From Candidatus Latescibacterota bacterium (lineage in GTDB: Bacteria; Latescibacterota; UBA2968; UBA8231): DNA of 44,598 nucleotides. Shown piece after piece: positions 31,894-40,844 of this stretch. Position 1 is the stretch's first letter; each line of letters opens with the position of its first letter. The stretch lies in the NCBI GenBank assembly GCA_020852055.1, contig JADZBP010000019.1, positions 1-44,598 on the forward strand. Reading direction: 5' to 3'. The position numbers were made by a program, and so were the translations under genes. The notes below the pieces were generated by a model. That model did no database searches. It was not told where the DNA came from and saw nothing but the letters and a program-made list of their open reading frames with translations.

Positions 31894-33133
31894 GCTGACG
31901 AAAGAGAGGGCCCACCCGCTGCCCGCCACACCCGAGGGCGAAAGCCATAGGTATCTAGAGCAAGCCGTGTCCTCCATGCAGGCCACCTTGGTGGTCAGCG
32001 ATACCCAGGGGTACATCCGGCGGGTGAACCCCGCCCTGCTCCAACTGCTCGGTTACGCCGAAGAGGAGTTGCTGGGCCGGCCACTGACCCAGATCTGCGC
32101 CAGCGCCGAATTGCCGGGCATCACCCCGGTGGCGGCCATGCACTCCGAATCCCTGGCGCTGGTGCGGGTGGAGACCAGGTACCGCTGCCAGGACGGTCGC
32201 CTGATCCCCATGCTCTGTTCGCGCTCGACGCTGCGCGACGAGGAGGGCCGGCCGGCCGGCGAGGTCTGTATCGGCTTCGATCTGAGCGAGCGCAAGGAGT
32301 TCGCCGCCCAGATATTTCAATCGGAAAAACTCGCCTCCATCGGGCAGTTGGCCGCCGGCGTCGCCCACGAAATCAACAACCCCCTGGGGTTCATCCTCAG
32401 CAACCTGGGAACGCTGTCCGAATACAGCCGCGAGGTCCTTGGGCTGGTTCAGCAGTACGAGCGCCTGTACCTGGCCCTGCAGAGCGGCGACCCCGACCAG
32501 ATCGCACAGGCCCGCCTGCAGGTGGGCCACCACCGCGCCGAGGTGGACATCGAGTATCTGATGGGCGACCTGGAGCAGCTCATCGGCGAGTCGCGCGAAG
32601 GGGCCGAGCGGGTGCGCCGCATCGTCCAGAGCCTCAGGGACTTCGCCCATCAGGATCAGATGGAGCAGATTCCGGCCAGCCTCAACGAGTGCCTCGAAAG
32701 CGCCATCGCCATCGCCTGGAACGAGCTCAAGTACAAGGCCGAGGTCACCAAGGACTATGCGCCTCTGCCCCGGGTGCCCTGTTACCCCCAGGAACTCAAC
32801 CAGGTCTTCATCAACCTGCTGGTCAACGCCGCCCAGGCCATCGTCGGGCAAGGCACCATTGCCATCCGCACCTTTCTGAGCGATGAATGGGTATGCGCCG
32901 CCATCACCGACACCGGGCAGGGTATGCCCCCCGAGGTCCGGCGGCGCATCTTCGAGCCTTTCTTCACCACCAAGAGCGTGGGGCAGGGCACGGGCCTGGG
33001 CCTGAGCACCAGCTATCACATCGTGGTGCACAAACACCGCGGCGAGCTGCTGGTTGAAAGCCAGGAAGGGGTGGGCACCACCTTCACCGTCCAGCTTCCT
33101 CTGGCGGGCGCCGGGGAGATCCTGCCGCGATGA
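31883..33133 (+). CDS. Cytoplasmic PAS-domain sensor histidine kinase
   Basis: The kinase of about 416 residues lacks membrane helices. A PAS domain (about 30-140; LVVSDTQGYIRRVNPALLQLLGY) precedes a HisKA domain with His162 in AHEINNPLGFILSNL. The dimerisation region carries an extended helical insert of about 75 residues before the ATPase domain. That domain has FINLLVNAAQAI, Asp343 in DTGQGMPP, and GQGTGLGLSTS. Soluble PAS kinases sense internal signals such as redox or ligands. GTG at 31883 is chosen with a weak purine site upstream; an upstream start at 31847 is possible. Its stop overlaps the next gene's ATG as ATGA. Confidence 0.9.
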   Translation: MKSELTKERAHPLPATPEGESHRYLEQAVSSMQATLVVSDTQGYIRRVNPALLQLLGYAEEELLGRPLTQICASAELPGITPVAAMHSESLALVRVETRYRCQDGRLIPMLCSRSTLRDEEGRPAGEVCIGFDLSERKEFAAQIFQSEKLASIGQLAAGVAHEINNPLGFILSNLGTLSEYSREVLGLVQQYERLYLALQSGDPDQIAQARLQVGHHRAEVDIEYLMGDLEQLIGESREGAERVRRIVQSLRDFAHQDQMEQIPASLNECLESAIAIAWNELKYKAEVTKDYAPLPRVPCYPQELNQVFINLLVNAAQAIVGQGTIAIRTFLSDEWVCAAITDTGQGMPPEVRRRIFEPFFTTKSVGQGTGLGLSTSYHIVVHKHRGELLVESQEGVGTTFTVQLPLAGAGEILPR

Positions 33134-34371
33134 AGACCGCCAAACACACCCTGCTGCTGGTCGACGACGAGCCGCATGTGCTGGCTTCGCTGCGCCGCTC
33201 GTTGCGCAAGGAGGGCTGGCAACTGCTGCTGGCCGGCAGCGGTCAGGAAGGCCTCGCCTTGTTGGCCGCCAACCGCGTGGACCTGGTGGTCTCGGATATG
33301 CGTATGCCCCAGATGGACGGCGCCGCGTTCCTCAGGCAGGTGCGCTGTCAGTACCCGCAGGTGACCCGGCTGGTGCTCACCGGGTACGCCGAACGCGAGG
33401 CCGTGAAACGGGCCTTCGAGGAGGCGGGTATCCACGAGATGATCGCCAAACCCTGGGACGACGAGGAACTCAGGACGATCCTGCGCAGCCTGCTGCAACA
33501 GCAGGAGCGCCAGGAAAGCGAGGTGCGAGGCCTGCACCGTCTCATCGGCCATCTCGGGCCGCTGCCCGTTTTGCCGCAGGTCTACTTCGAGGTGCGCAAC
33601 CTGATTGTATCAGAGGAAGGCGCCTCGGTGGAGGCCATTGCCCGCGTCATTCTGCGCGAGCCGGCCATGGCCGCCAAGTTGATGCAGGTGGCCAATACCA
33701 GTTTTTTTGGCCAGCGGCGGCAGGTGGAGAGTGTCGAACGCGCCATTACGGTGCTGGGCCTGGCGCTGGTGCACGGCCTGGTGCTGGCCCACAGCGTCTT
33801 CCAGGTGCTGGAGGTCCGCCAGGTCGAAGGCTTCAGCCACGAGGCCCTGTGGCGCCACTCCCTGGCTTGCGGCCTGCTGGCCCGCCAGATCGCCCAACGC
33901 CTGTCCTGGAGTACGCAGGAGCAGGAGGCCGCCACCCTGGCCGGCCTGCTGCACGACCTGGGCAAACTGGTCCTGGCCAACGCGGTCCCCCTGCGGTACG
34001 CCCGGGTGATCCTCCGGGTGCGCCAGGGCAAACGCTCGCTCGCCGCCGCTGAGCGCGAGTTGCTGGGGGTCACCCACGCCACCATGGGCGGCCATCTGGC
34101 CGAATGGTGGAACCTGCCCCTGCCCCTGGTCGAAGCCATCCGCTGGCATTGCCGTCCGTCCGCCATCCGCCACCCCGGCCCGCTGGCCTGCCTGATCCAC
34201 CTGGCCGATGTGCTGGTACACCGCCTGGGTATCCCCGACCTGCCCTGCGCTCGGCCCGCGGCGCCTTCGGCCGGATTGCTCGCGGCGCTGGGCATGGAAA
34301 CTGCCGAGCTGGATACCCTGACTGCCGAGCTGAAACTGCGCGGCATCAGCACCGAGTTCTCTGCCTGCTGA
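33130..34371 (+). CDS. Receiver-HDOD signalling protein
   Basis: The 413-residue protein has an N-terminal receiver (phospho-acceptor Asp56 in SDMRMPQMDG, Lys in IAKPWDDEE). An HDOD domain follows (about 137-330) with LPVLPQVYFEV, the helix LREPAMAAKLMQVANTSFFG, and GLLHDLGKLVL. HDOD domains resemble HD-GYP phosphodiesterases but usually lack activity and act as scaffolds or output modules. The receiver would connect it to the PAS kinase. A C-terminal segment of about 70 residues follows. The start overlaps the kinase stop by four bases, showing translational coupling. Confidence 0.92.
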   Translation: MKTAKHTLLLVDDEPHVLASLRRSLRKEGWQLLLAGSGQEGLALLAANRVDLVVSDMRMPQMDGAAFLRQVRCQYPQVTRLVLTGYAEREAVKRAFEEAGIHEMIAKPWDDEELRTILRSLLQQQERQESEVRGLHRLIGHLGPLPVLPQVYFEVRNLIVSEEGASVEAIARVILREPAMAAKLMQVANTSFFGQRRQVESVERAITVLGLALVHGLVLAHSVFQVLEVRQVEGFSHEALWRHSLACGLLARQIAQRLSWSTQEQEAATLAGLLHDLGKLVLANAVPLRYARVILRVRQGKRSLAAAERELLGVTHATMGGHLAEWWNLPLPLVEAIRWHCRPSAIRHPGPLACLIHLADVLVHRLGIPDLPCARPAAPSAGLLAALGMETAELDTLTAELKLRGISTEFSAC

Positions 34372-34392
34372 CCCCCTCTTTGAGAGCGACCT

Positions 34393-35451
34393 ATGCCCCC
34401 CGCCAACGCCCACACCATCCTGATCGTCGATGATGAGCCCCATATCCTCAGCGCCCTGCGCCGCCTGCTTGCGCGCGAAGGGTATCTCATCCTTACGGCC
34501 ACCAGCGGCGCCCAGGGTCTGGAATTGCTGCAGGACAACGCGGTGTCGCTGATCATCTCGGATCAGCGTATGCCGGTGGTGATCGGCGCCGAATTCCTCG
34601 GCCGGGCCCGCCTGGTTTCGCCGCACAGCATGCGGCTGATACTCACCGGGTACGCCGAGGTGGAGGCCGCGGCCCAAGCCGTCAACGAGGGGGGCATCCA
34701 CTTTTATCTGCGCAAACCCTGGGACGACGGCCAACTCCGGCTGGTGGTGCAGCAGCTGCTCGACCGTTTCGACCTCGAGGAACACAACCGCCAGTTGACG
34801 GAGGAGTTGTTGCAGAAAAACGAGGCGTTGCACCTGCTCAACAGCGAACTGGAGGAGCGGGTGCGCGAGCGCACTCAGGCCCTCAGCCTCAAGGTGCGGG
34901 AGTTGGAGGGCCGCGACCGCATCGCCCAGCACCTGCTCACCGTGCATACCCTGGAGGAAACCCTCGGGCTGGTGGTCGAGGTGATCTCCGAGGTGCTGGG
35001 GTTTGACCGGGCGGTCATCTATCTGGAAGAGGAGGTGGGGGGGATGCGTCCGGTGGTCGCCATTGGCCTGCGGGCCAAAAAGGGGGTGGCGACCACCGGC
35101 GCTGAGTTGGCGGGCCTGGAGCCTGGCCCGGTGCACCGGCACGCCTTTGCCCAGGTGACCCGGGAACGCCGACCACTGAGGGTGATGGAGACGGGCAACT
35201 CCCTGGTGCCGCCCTTTGCGGTGGTGCCGGTGCTGCGCGGCGACGAGTTGCTCGGGCTCATCGAGGTGGACAAGCGCTGGGTCCGGCAGCCGGTGTCCGA
35301 GGAGGAGTTGGCGGCGGTGGCCAGCTTTGCCCTGCAGGCGGCGGTGGCCATCCGCGACGCCCAACTGCAGCAGACCTATCATACCTGGAAAGGCCAGCTC
35401 GACGAGGTGCTCCGGGAAGCCGGGCCCCTCGACGCCCTGGGCAGCCCCTAA
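34393..35451 (+). CDS. Receiver-coiled coil-GAF protein (copy 1)
   Basis: The 352-residue protein has a receiver (Asp57 in SDQRMP, Lys in LRKPWDDGQ). A coiled coil follows (about 130-170; NRQLTEELLQKNEALHLL, then ELEERVRERTQ). A GAF-type domain occupies about 175-335, with RAVIYLEEE and FALQAAVAIRDAQLQ. There is no catalytic output, so it probably senses a ligand and passes the signal by protein contact. From LKVRELEGRDRIAQHLLT onward it is clearly paralogous to the protein encoded at 40845-41879. It stands 21 bases after the HDOD gene, with GAGAG near the ATG, and is followed 19 bases later by the FapA-like gene. Confidence 0.9.
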   Translation: MPPANAHTILIVDDEPHILSALRRLLAREGYLILTATSGAQGLELLQDNAVSLIISDQRMPVVIGAEFLGRARLVSPHSMRLILTGYAEVEAAAQAVNEGGIHFYLRKPWDDGQLRLVVQQLLDRFDLEEHNRQLTEELLQKNEALHLLNSELEERVRERTQALSLKVRELEGRDRIAQHLLTVHTLEETLGLVVEVISEVLGFDRAVIYLEEEVGGMRPVVAIGLRAKKGVATTGAELAGLEPGPVHRHAFAQVTRERRPLRVMETGNSLVPPFAVVPVLRGDELLGLIEVDKRWVRQPVSEEELAAVASFALQAAVAIRDAQLQQTYHTWKGQLDEVLREAGPLDALGSP

Positions 35452-35470
35452 CCCGGTGCCGGCCGCTGCC

Positions 35471-37135
35471 ATGAGCCTGGAGCACATCTCCGGAGCCGAA
35501 TTGGGCGCCGTCCTGGCCGGGCCCACTCTCGAAGAGATCCTGGCGGCACCGATCAGAACCCGTCTGGTAACCCCCGGCGAGGAACTGACCTGGGCAGAAG
35601 GCATGGAGGCGGGCAGCCAGGTCGCGCTAAGGGGAGGCCGCTGCTGGTCCCGCATCCTGGGGTACGCCTGCCTGGCCGAAGGCCGCGTCGAGGTGCTGCC
35701 CCCGCTGTGGATCTCGCCCCGCCGACTGGAAGTCCATCTGGTCCTCTTTCCCCAAGCGCAGCCCCTTCCCCTGTTGCAGCCCGAGTGGTTGCAGGAGCTG
35801 CTCCGGCTGGCCGGGGTGGAACACGGCATCCAGACCGAGGTGCTCGAGGTGTTGTGCCAGGCGCCCCTGCCCGCTGGCCTGAGGCACACGGCGCTGCTGG
35901 CGCGGGGCACCGCTCCCATCGACGGGACCGATGCATTCTGCCGCAACACCCGCGACCTGGCGCTGCCCTGCTCCCGGATCCTCGAGGACGGCACGGTGGA
36001 TTTCAGCGGGCGCGATGGGGCGCGTATCGTCTGGCCCGGCCAGGTGCTGGTCCGGGTGGTTCCGGCCACCTTGGGCAGGCCGGGCATGGATGTCACCGGC
36101 GCCGAGGTGCCGGCCCGGCCCGGGCGGGAGCTCCCGGCCTTGCCCTTCAAGGCCGGGCAGAACGTGCGGGGGTTGTGCCACAAGGACCAGGCCATGGCGC
36201 TGATCAGCAAGGTCCGGGGACATCTTGCCCAGGCGGGGGACACGGTGGCGGTGAAGCTGGTTGAGCAGCTCCCGGAGGCTGCCGGGCTCGTGGCCGTGGA
36301 CCGGGATCTGCGGATCAGCGGCAATGTGCTGGCCGGCGCCACGGTGAGGGCCCAGGGCAGCATCGTCATCGGCGGTTGTGTGGAGCCGGGAGCCACCCTC
36401 GAGGCCCAGGGCGATATCCTCATCGCCAAGGGGGTATCGGGAGAGAGCACCCGCATCGTCTGCCAGGGCTGCCTGGAAACCAAGTTCATTCAGGAGGGTG
36501 TGGTCCTGGCCCAGGGCCACATCCTCGTCGGCAGTTATATCCTGCATGCCCGGGTGCGGGCCGGCGGCCGGCTCAAGGTCTGTACCGGCGGCGGGCCGCG
36601 CGGGGGCAGCATCGTCGGCGGCGAGGTCCATGCGGCGCTGGGGATCGAGGCGCGATTCGTCGGCTCGCCGAGCGGCGAGCCGACCCGGGTAGGTGTAGGT
36701 CCCGACCCGGAACGGCTGGAGCGGCTGGACAAACTGCGCCGGGTCGTCGACTTCTGCGACGCCGGCATCCTGCGCCTCCTCAGGACCCTGGGGCTGAAGA
36801 CCCTCGAGGTGGGCCGGATCAAGGAGCTGGTGGCCCAGGCCACCCCGGCGCGCCGGGGTTATCTGCTCGACCTGGTCAGGAGGTTGACCGAGCTGGCGCA
36901 GACCCGGGAGCAGGCGCTCAAGACCACGGAGAACCTGCAAGGGCAGATGGCAGATGCGGCGGCAGAGAGCCGCGTTGAGGTCAGCGGCACGGCTTTCGCC
37001 GAAGTGCAGGTGCATATCAACGGCATGCACCACCACGTGACCAGTTCCCTGGAACACCCCGTGTTCTCCAGGGGGCGCGAAGGGATCCTGGTCGCCGCGC
37101 AGCGCTTGGCGGAACGGCGGGTTTCAGGCGGGTAG
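35471..37135 (+). CDS. FapA/DUF342-family protein (copy 1, short)
   Basis: The 554-residue product resembles the DUF342 family (flagellar assembly protein A). The C-terminal half has a beta-helix-like series of polar turns (GNVLAGATVRAQGSIVIGG, GATLEAQGDILIAKGV, GGRLKVCTGGG, GGSIVGGEVHA), then a helical coiled-coil region (about 415-490), then a short sandwich (VSGTAFAEVQVHINGMHH). In Vibrio, FapA links nutrient signalling to polar flagellation; elsewhere its role is unknown. It lacks the N-terminal FapA domain present in copy 2. Its segment YACLAEGRVEVLPPLWISP matches copy 2 closely. ATG at 35471 has no clear ribosome-binding site, and the gene overlaps the convergent SAM-hydrolase-like gene by 12 bases. 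Confidence 0.85.
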   Translation: MSLEHISGAELGAVLAGPTLEEILAAPIRTRLVTPGEELTWAEGMEAGSQVALRGGRCWSRILGYACLAEGRVEVLPPLWISPRRLEVHLVLFPQAQPLPLLQPEWLQELLRLAGVEHGIQTEVLEVLCQAPLPAGLRHTALLARGTAPIDGTDAFCRNTRDLALPCSRILEDGTVDFSGRDGARIVWPGQVLVRVVPATLGRPGMDVTGAEVPARPGRELPALPFKAGQNVRGLCHKDQAMALISKVRGHLAQAGDTVAVKLVEQLPEAAGLVAVDRDLRISGNVLAGATVRAQGSIVIGGCVEPGATLEAQGDILIAKGVSGESTRIVCQGCLETKFIQEGVVLAQGHILVGSYILHARVRAGGRLKVCTGGGPRGGSIVGGEVHAALGIEARFVGSPSGEPTRVGVGPDPERLERLDKLRRVVDFCDAGILRLLRTLGLKTLEVGRIKELVAQATPARRGYLLDLVRRLTELAQTREQALKTTENLQGQMADAAAESRVEVSGTAFAEVQVHINGMHHHVTSSLEHPVFSRGREGILVAAQRLAERRVSGG

Positions 37136-37906
37136 TTCGAGCCGCACCGCGGCGCGCCGGCCCAGGCGCAGGCGGCGGGCGGCGGAACCGCCGTTGACGG
37201 CGAGCTCCAGCAGGCCGGCGCTGCCCACCAGGGCCAGCAGGGCGCCGGGTTCGGCCTCGGCATAGGTGCGGTACAGGCGGGTCAGCACCTGGTCGCCCAC
37301 CTGCAGTTGCCAGCCCTCGCCCCAGCCGGCCACCGCCGCAGCGGGGATGTTGGTGGTCAGGTTGCCGAAGCGGTCGAGATGGATCACCTGTCCCACCAGG
37401 GCAGGGCCTTCGCGGCGGGGCTCGGCTTCGTCGAGGCGCACCGGGTCGTACACCGGCGGTCCCACCTCGGAGAGCGGAAAGCCGGTGGCGAGGCGGGCGG
37501 CGGCAGGGGCGAAGAGGTCGCGGCCGTGAAAGGTGGCGCTGAGGCGGGGGCCGCACAGGTCGGGATGTTTGATCTCGTACGCCTGCCATCCGGAGGCCTG
37601 GAAGGCAAAACTGAAGAGACCGTTGTCCGGCCCCACCCATAGATAACCGCCGCTCTGCACCACCAGGGGCCGCCGCGCACTGCCCACCCCCGGATCGACG
37701 ACGGCCAGGTGCACGGCGCCAGGGGGAAACTCGGTGGCGGCGTGGCGCAGGACCCAGGCCCCGGCCAGCAGGTCCTGGGGCGGGATGCAGTGGCTCAGAT
37801 CCACCAGTCGCGCCTCGGGAGCCAGGCGTAGCACGGCGCCCCTCATCGCCCCCACGTAGTAGTCCTGCAGGCCGAAGTCGGAGGTCAGGGTGATGAGGGG
37901 GGACAT
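37124..37906 (-). CDS. SAM hydrolase-like protein (DUF62, SAM hydroxide adenosyltransferase)
   Basis: The 260-residue protein carries the DUF62 hallmarks: LITLTSDFG at the N-terminus, HLAVVDPGVGS, WVGPDNGLFSFA and ATFHGRDLFAPAAARLA, with GQVIHLDRFGNLTTN in the C-terminal domain. Relatives of the fluorinase and chlorinase fold hydrolyse S-adenosylmethionine to adenosine and methionine. The physiological reason is not settled. It is one base downstream of the small lipoprotein gene, part of a - strand operon with the second FapA-like gene. Its 3' end overlaps the convergent FapA-like gene. Confidence 0.93.
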   Translation of the reverse strand: MSPLITLTSDFGLQDYYVGAMRGAVLRLAPEARLVDLSHCIPPQDLLAGAWVLRHAATEFPPGAVHLAVVDPGVGSARRPLVVQSGGYLWVGPDNGLFSFAFQASGWQAYEIKHPDLCGPRLSATFHGRDLFAPAAARLATGFPLSEVGPPVYDPVRLDEAEPRREGPALVGQVIHLDRFGNLTTNIPAAAVAGWGEGWQLQVGDQVLTRLYRTYAEAEPGALLALVGSAGLLELAVNGGSAARRLRLGRRAAVRLELPA

Positions 37907-37907
37907 C

Positions 37908-38354
37908 TCAGTCAGGGGCTTTGACCAGCACCAGGTCCAGCTCGACCCGCGTGGTGTCGCCGGCGACAATGGTGATGTTGCGCTGCTCGCCTCTGAAGAG
38001 CAGTTCGCCGGCCAGGTCGTACCCCTCGATGGTGAGGATGCGGCCGGCGCCGGGGGGAATGGCGCCGATGGTGCCGGTGGCCGGGCCCAGGGGTGGGTGG
38101 TCCAGCTCCTTGACCAGAGGCTGCATGCCGGGGCCCTCGAGGCGGGCCACCACCCGCTGCACCACCTCGGCCAGGTACTTGGGCAGCGGGATGCTCAGGT
38201 GCAGCGAAGCCCCCGCTTCCTGGTTGGCCGGGTCCAGGGGATTGTCCCGTTCGGGCGCGCCACATCCACCGTACAGGGAGATGGACAACAGCGCGGCCAG
38301 GAGGAGGCAGGGTCTGAGCGAGGGGGTGCGTTTTGGTGCCGGTTTACTGCTCAT
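37908..38354 (-). CDS. Small lipoprotein with DNPLDP motif
   Basis: The 148-residue product has a signal with lipobox YGGC (Cys31), followed by ERDNPLDPANQ. I associate a DNPLDP motif at this place with lipoproteins of FCB-related bacteria. The remainder is a probable beta-sandwich with VVARLEGPGMQPL and a C-terminal TTRVELDLVLVKA strand, like the carboxypeptidase-regulatory or transthyretin folds. No function is known to me. ATG at 38354 has GGAG eight bases upstream and overlaps the FapA copy 2 stop as ATGA. It is followed after one base by the SAM-hydrolase-like gene. Confidence 0.78.
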   Translation of the reverse strand: MSSKPAPKRTPSLRPCLLLAALLSISLYGGCGAPERDNPLDPANQEAGASLHLSIPLPKYLAEVVQRVVARLEGPGMQPLVKELDHPPLGPATGTIGAIPPGAGRILTIEGYDLAGELLFRGEQRNITIVAGDTTRVELDLVLVKAPD

Positions 38355-40837
38355 GTAGGGGTACTCCACCGAATGCCTTTGGGGGTTTTGGTGAAGAGGG
38401 GATGGTCCAGGTTCCTGTCGAGTTTGGCGGTGGCCCCTCCCATGGAGATCTGCACGCCGGCAAAGGCCGTCCCGGAAACCTGGATCCGGGCTTTTTCCCC
38501 TGCCTGGATCTGCTCCTGCTCCAGAGTCTGTTTTGTCGCCAGTAGTTTCTCCCGCGTCTGCACCAGACTCTTCAACTGGAGGACCAGGTGGATCAGGGCC
38601 TGCCGCTTGGTTGGCGGGCTGTCTTCGATGAGGGTCTTGAAGCGGACGACATCGATTTCGTTCATCCCGAGGGTGCGGAAGATGCGCAGGGTGTTGGTGC
38701 GGCAGAACTCGATGCTCTGGTCCAGCTTGCGCAACTGCGCCACACTTGCCGGGCCAGGGCGGATGCCCAGCAGGGTGTCCTCGGCGGCGGTCGAGCCGGC
38801 TTGTCCGACCTCGATGGCCGCCGAGGCCCAGGACTGTCCCCCGACGATACTGCCCCCGGTGCCCCCGCCGACGACCAGTTGGCCACCGGCGCTGACCTGG
38901 GCGAAGGCCAGGTGGCTGGCGACGGCGATATTGCCCTGCGCCCGCACGGAGCTGTGCTGAATAAAGTCCGCCGCCACGTCCCCCAGCGCCACGACCTGGG
39001 TCTGGCGGCCCTGGATGCCTTTGCCGACGACCACGTCGCCCAGGGCGTACAGGGTGGCGCCGTCCTCGATCTCCCCCTCGATCGCCACATTGCCTTTCAC
39101 TTTGACGATCGCTCCTGCCCGCACCGGACCTCTTAGGTAGAGATCCTGATCGGTGTTCGACAGGTCCAGTTCACCCGTGAGCGGCTGGTCGAGGTACACC
39201 ACCGGATTAACCGCGAGGACGCCCTTTTGGACCCTGGCGCAACCGTCGATCTCCGCATAAAACTGCTGACCCTTATCCCCTTGTTCGCTGCGGACGTGCC
39301 GGCCGGCTTTCAGGGCCGGGCCTTCCTCCGGAGGAGGCGGCAGGGTCCGGCCTGCCAGATCGGTGCCGGCCCGCCGCGGTGGCGCCGGTCTCAACTCGGC
39401 CAGCAACTGGCCGGCGCGCACCTTCAGGGATTGGTGAAGTTCCTGGACGTCGATGTGGCGCCCTGGCAGCGAGGTGGATTCGCCCGCGCCGAAGTGAAGG
39501 GTGGCGAGGGTATCACTGCCTTCCTCGGGAGGAGTGCCCCGGGCGACCAGCAGGGAAAGGGGCTGGGGGCCGGTGGGCGGGTTGTGCAGCAGGGCCGCGA
39601 TTTCCTCCTCGCACAGGCCATAACAGATCCCCTGCCGCTTCAACAGTTCGGCCAGCCACTCCCAGGTGAGCGCGCCTCCGGGGCCGAAAGGCGGGAAGTA
39701 GATGAAGTACGCCTCCATGTGCATGGGCGACACCCACAGGGGGGGAACCACCGAGAGTTCGTTGTCGAGCAGGCAGGCGTAGCCGTAGATCTCCGTTAGA
39801 TACCGCCCTTCGGCCAGCCGGACGTGGGGGCCGGGGCGCAGCAGGGCCTCGACCCCAGCCAGGGGCTGGGTGTTGCCAAAAATATCCCGGATCACCTGCC
39901 CGCTGCCGGACGAAACGAAGGCCGCCAACTCCTCGCCGGGAAGCACGAGCCGGACCCGCAGTTCGGGGTCGAGTACCTGCCGCAGATCCAACTGGGCAAA
40001 AGCGCGGCGCAACTTGCCGTAGGGCAGCGAGATCGTTTTGGGCAGGTTTTTCTGGAAGGTGTATTCGAGGTGGCCGAACTGCCCCGGATCGGGCGGGGCC
40101 TGGCGGGCGATGAGGTACTGGCCGCGGATCACCTGGGTGGGAAAAGCCGTGGCCTGCACGGCCAGTTGGGCGATCATGGCCTGGTCTATACCCGCCCGGA
40201 TGCCATAGAGTTCCTCCAGGGCCTGGAGGAGGTGTTTCTCGCCCAGCGAGCGGTCGCCGCCGAAACTGAGCACCTGCAGGATGGCTTGCTCCCCAGCCCC
40301 CTTGATCTCGACCTTCATCCAGGCTTTATCGCCCCGGCCAAAGGTGGCGCGCCGCGGTCCGGCGGCGGCCGGTGCCGGCGGCAGGGCGGTGAACGATTCG
40401 GCCGGGGGACCGGGCACCTCCACGAAGTCGAGGGAGATTTCATCGGCGGCGGCCAGCGCGTTGGCCCAGACCTCCGATTCGGCGGCGGCGGGCGTGGTCC
40501 GGGCACGGTGCCTGCCGGGTTTTCTGCCCTTTCCCTCGAGCCACTCATCGAGGATCACCTCGCTCCGGTTGGTGTCGACGCTGACCTCCATCACCCCGAT
40601 CTCCCTCAAGGCCTCGATATGGCGCGCCGAGGTCACCATCATGCCCCCATCGCTGAGGATCTGGTCGTGCTTGCGCTTCGACAGGCGCAGCCGCTTGCGC
40701 GCGGTCTGGTCGCCGGCAAAGGCTGCCTCGCGCACCTCGAGGTAGTAGCAGATCTGACCGTCCACCAGCAGGCTGCAGATCTCCGCGTCGATGAACATGC
40801 CGACGCGGAGCTGGTCGATGGGTAGGCGTCTTTTCAC
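38351..40837 (-). CDS. FapA/DUF342-family protein with DUF3391-like N-terminus (copy 2, long)
   Basis: The 828-residue product starts with about 95 residues (IDQLRVGMFIDAEI...) resembling DUF3391, a module usually found in front of HD-GYP domains. A linker and a FapA N-terminal domain follow (about 190-270; SLGEKHLLQALEELYGIRAGID). The region shared with copy 1 comes next (YACLLDNELSVVPPLWVSP). The beta-helix-like part is GNVAIEGEIEDGATLYALGD and GTGGSIVGGQSWA. A coiled coil and a terminal sandwich (VSGTAFAGVQISMGG) complete it. GTG at 40837 follows the receiver-GAF gene after seven bases. The DUF3391-FapA combination is unusual. Its function is unknown; a scaffold that reads the receiver-GAF protein is plausible. 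Confidence 0.83.
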   Translation of the reverse strand: MKRRLPIDQLRVGMFIDAEICSLLVDGQICYYLEVREAAFAGDQTARKRLRLSKRKHDQILSDGGMMVTSARHIEALREIGVMEVSVDTNRSEVILDEWLEGKGRKPGRHRARTTPAAAESEVWANALAAADEISLDFVEVPGPPAESFTALPPAPAAAGPRRATFGRGDKAWMKVEIKGAGEQAILQVLSFGGDRSLGEKHLLQALEELYGIRAGIDQAMIAQLAVQATAFPTQVIRGQYLIARQAPPDPGQFGHLEYTFQKNLPKTISLPYGKLRRAFAQLDLRQVLDPELRVRLVLPGEELAAFVSSGSGQVIRDIFGNTQPLAGVEALLRPGPHVRLAEGRYLTEIYGYACLLDNELSVVPPLWVSPMHMEAYFIYFPPFGPGGALTWEWLAELLKRQGICYGLCEEEIAALLHNPPTGPQPLSLLVARGTPPEEGSDTLATLHFGAGESTSLPGRHIDVQELHQSLKVRAGQLLAELRPAPPRRAGTDLAGRTLPPPPEEGPALKAGRHVRSEQGDKGQQFYAEIDGCARVQKGVLAVNPVVYLDQPLTGELDLSNTDQDLYLRGPVRAGAIVKVKGNVAIEGEIEDGATLYALGDVVVGKGIQGRQTQVVALGDVAADFIQHSSVRAQGNIAVASHLAFAQVSAGGQLVVGGGTGGSIVGGQSWASAAIEVGQAGSTAAEDTLLGIRPGPASVAQLRKLDQSIEFCRTNTLRIFRTLGMNEIDVVRFKTLIEDSPPTKRQALIHLVLQLKSLVQTREKLLATKQTLEQEQIQAGEKARIQVSGTAFAGVQISMGGATAKLDRNLDHPLFTKTPKGIRWSTPT

Positions 40838-40844
40838 CGCGAGA

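Noticed and set aside
33610-36489. Very long open frame on the - strand (about 960 codons)
   Set aside because: It is antisense to the HDOD, GAF and FapA genes, whose proteins show clear domains. The antisense product has none.
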